From the NCBI RefSeq assembly GCF_033406955.1, contig NZ_CP137734.1:124001-188000 (forward strand): a DNA stretch of 64,000 nt, given 5' to 3'. The stretch comes from Streptomyces violaceoruber. GTDB taxonomy: Bacteria; Actinomycetota; Actinomycetes; Streptomycetales; Streptomycetaceae. Below, in pieces: positions 63,562 through 64,000 of the stretch (positions within the stretch are counted from its first letter, which is position 1; each line of letters opens with the position of its first letter). The position numbers and the translations under genes are program-made. The notes below the pieces were generated by a model. That model ran no database searches. It saw only the letters and a list, made by a program, of their open reading frames with translations, and was not told where the DNA came from.

Positions 63562-64000
63562 ATGAAGTTCACTCCGGTACGGAGCAGGGTGCGCAGGGCC
63601 GCGCTCGCGCTCTCGGCGGTCGCGGCCCTCGCCGTCGGCACGACCGCGACGGCCGCCACGACCGGCGCGGCGGCGGCCCCCGCTCCCCGGAAACAGGGAC
63701 CGACCTCGGTGGCCTACATCGAGGTGAACAACAACAGCATGCTCAACGCGGGCAAGTACACCCTCGCCGACGGCGGCGGCAACGTCTTCGACGTCGCCGT
63801 GATCTTCGCGGCGAACATCAACTACGACACGGGCACGAAGTCGGCGTACCTGCACTTCAACGAGAACGTGCAGCGCGTCCTCGACAACGCCGCCACACAG
63901 ATACGGCCGTTGCAGCAGAAGGGCATCAAGGTCGTCCTCTCGGTACTCGGCAACCACCAGGGTGCCGGTTTCGCCAACTTCCCGTCCCAGCAGGCTGCTT
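63562..64000 (+). CDS. Endo-beta-N-acetylglucosaminidase H-like protein (GH18), 5' part only
   Basis: The 146 residues seen include a signal peptide (RAALALSAVAALAVGTTATAA) and the N-terminal region of EndoH: KQGPTSVAYIEVNNNSML, GKYTLADGGGNVFDVAVIFAANINYDT, HFNENVQRVLDNAATQIRPLQQKGIKV and SVLGNHQGAGFANFP. Much of this matches S. plicatus EndoH as I remember it. The catalytic DxxDxDxE motif lies beyond the window edge. EndoH cleaves high-mannose N-glycans between the two core GlcNAc residues. Confidence 0.92.
   Translation, partial: MKFTPVRSRVRRAALALSAVAALAVGTTATAATTGAAAAPAPRKQGPTSVAYIEVNNNSMLNAGKYTLADGGGNVFDVAVIFAANINYDTGTKSAYLHFNENVQRVLDNAATQIRPLQQKGIKVVLSVLGNHQGAGFANFPSQQAA

Overview
The window is very GC-rich, actinobacterial DNA in which GTG starts, 4-base stop/start overlaps and strong purine-rich ribosome binding sites are common. 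It looks like a chromosome arm of a Streptomyces closely related to S. coelicolor / S. lividans. The gene order matches the S. coelicolor neighbourhood that runs from the coelibactin zincophore cluster through a type III polyketide synthase locus, a CmlR-type chloramphenicol exporter, the KcsA potassium channel, a second enolase and a cellulase. The encoded KcsA differs from the S. lividans protein, as I remember it, at only two of 160 residues, so this is probably a sister strain or species.

Region 1 (1-25,492) is a coelibactin-type siderophore/zincophore cluster. On the minus strand a tightly coupled operon encodes two NRPSs (ArCP-Cy-A-PCP-Cy-A-PCP, then docking-Cy-A(MT)-PCP-TE), a saccharopine-dehydrogenase-like protein, a thiazolinyl imide reductase fused to a methyltransferase, a cytochrome P450, a type II thioesterase and a second methyltransferase. 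The aryl-acid-activating AMP ligase diverges from it. A perfect 23-bp palindrome of Zur-box type lies between them. Convergent to the ligase is a peptide/metal-type ABC importer (binding lipoprotein, two permeases, double ATPase) preceded by a [3Fe-4S] ferredoxin gene with a second, weaker Zur-like site. The logic is a zinc-repressed system for making and re-importing an aryl-oxazoline/thiazoline metallophore.

Region 2 (25,493-31,677) holds a small metal-handling-like group (membrane protein, cupredoxin lipoprotein, Yx(FWY)xxD-type lipoprotein). It is followed by a phenolic-lipid-type locus: a UbiA prenyltransferase divergent from a type III PKS, an isoprenylcysteine-methyltransferase-like protein and an FAD oxidoreductase (srsABC-like order). 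After these comes a decayed regulator.

Region 3 (31,678-56,538) is a typical accessory arm: HD hydrolase, quinone reductase, DUF488 plus alkyltransferase-like DNA-repair pair, CmlR exporter, KcsA, a sortase-anchored hydrolase, a TetX-like monooxygenase, a secreted copper lysyl-oxidase-like protein, aldo/keto reductases, several one- and two-component regulators, a secreted tripeptidyl peptidase, an EF-hand protein and assorted enzymes.

Region 4 (56,539-64,000) has a MarR regulator divergent from a second enolase, separated by a striking array of ten 13-bp repeats. A CebR-box-controlled secreted GH5 cellulase, a snapalysin-type metalloprotease, an SMI1/KNR4 protein and the 5' part of an EndoH-like glycosidase follow. 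No rRNA, tRNA, transposase or CRISPR array was recognised.
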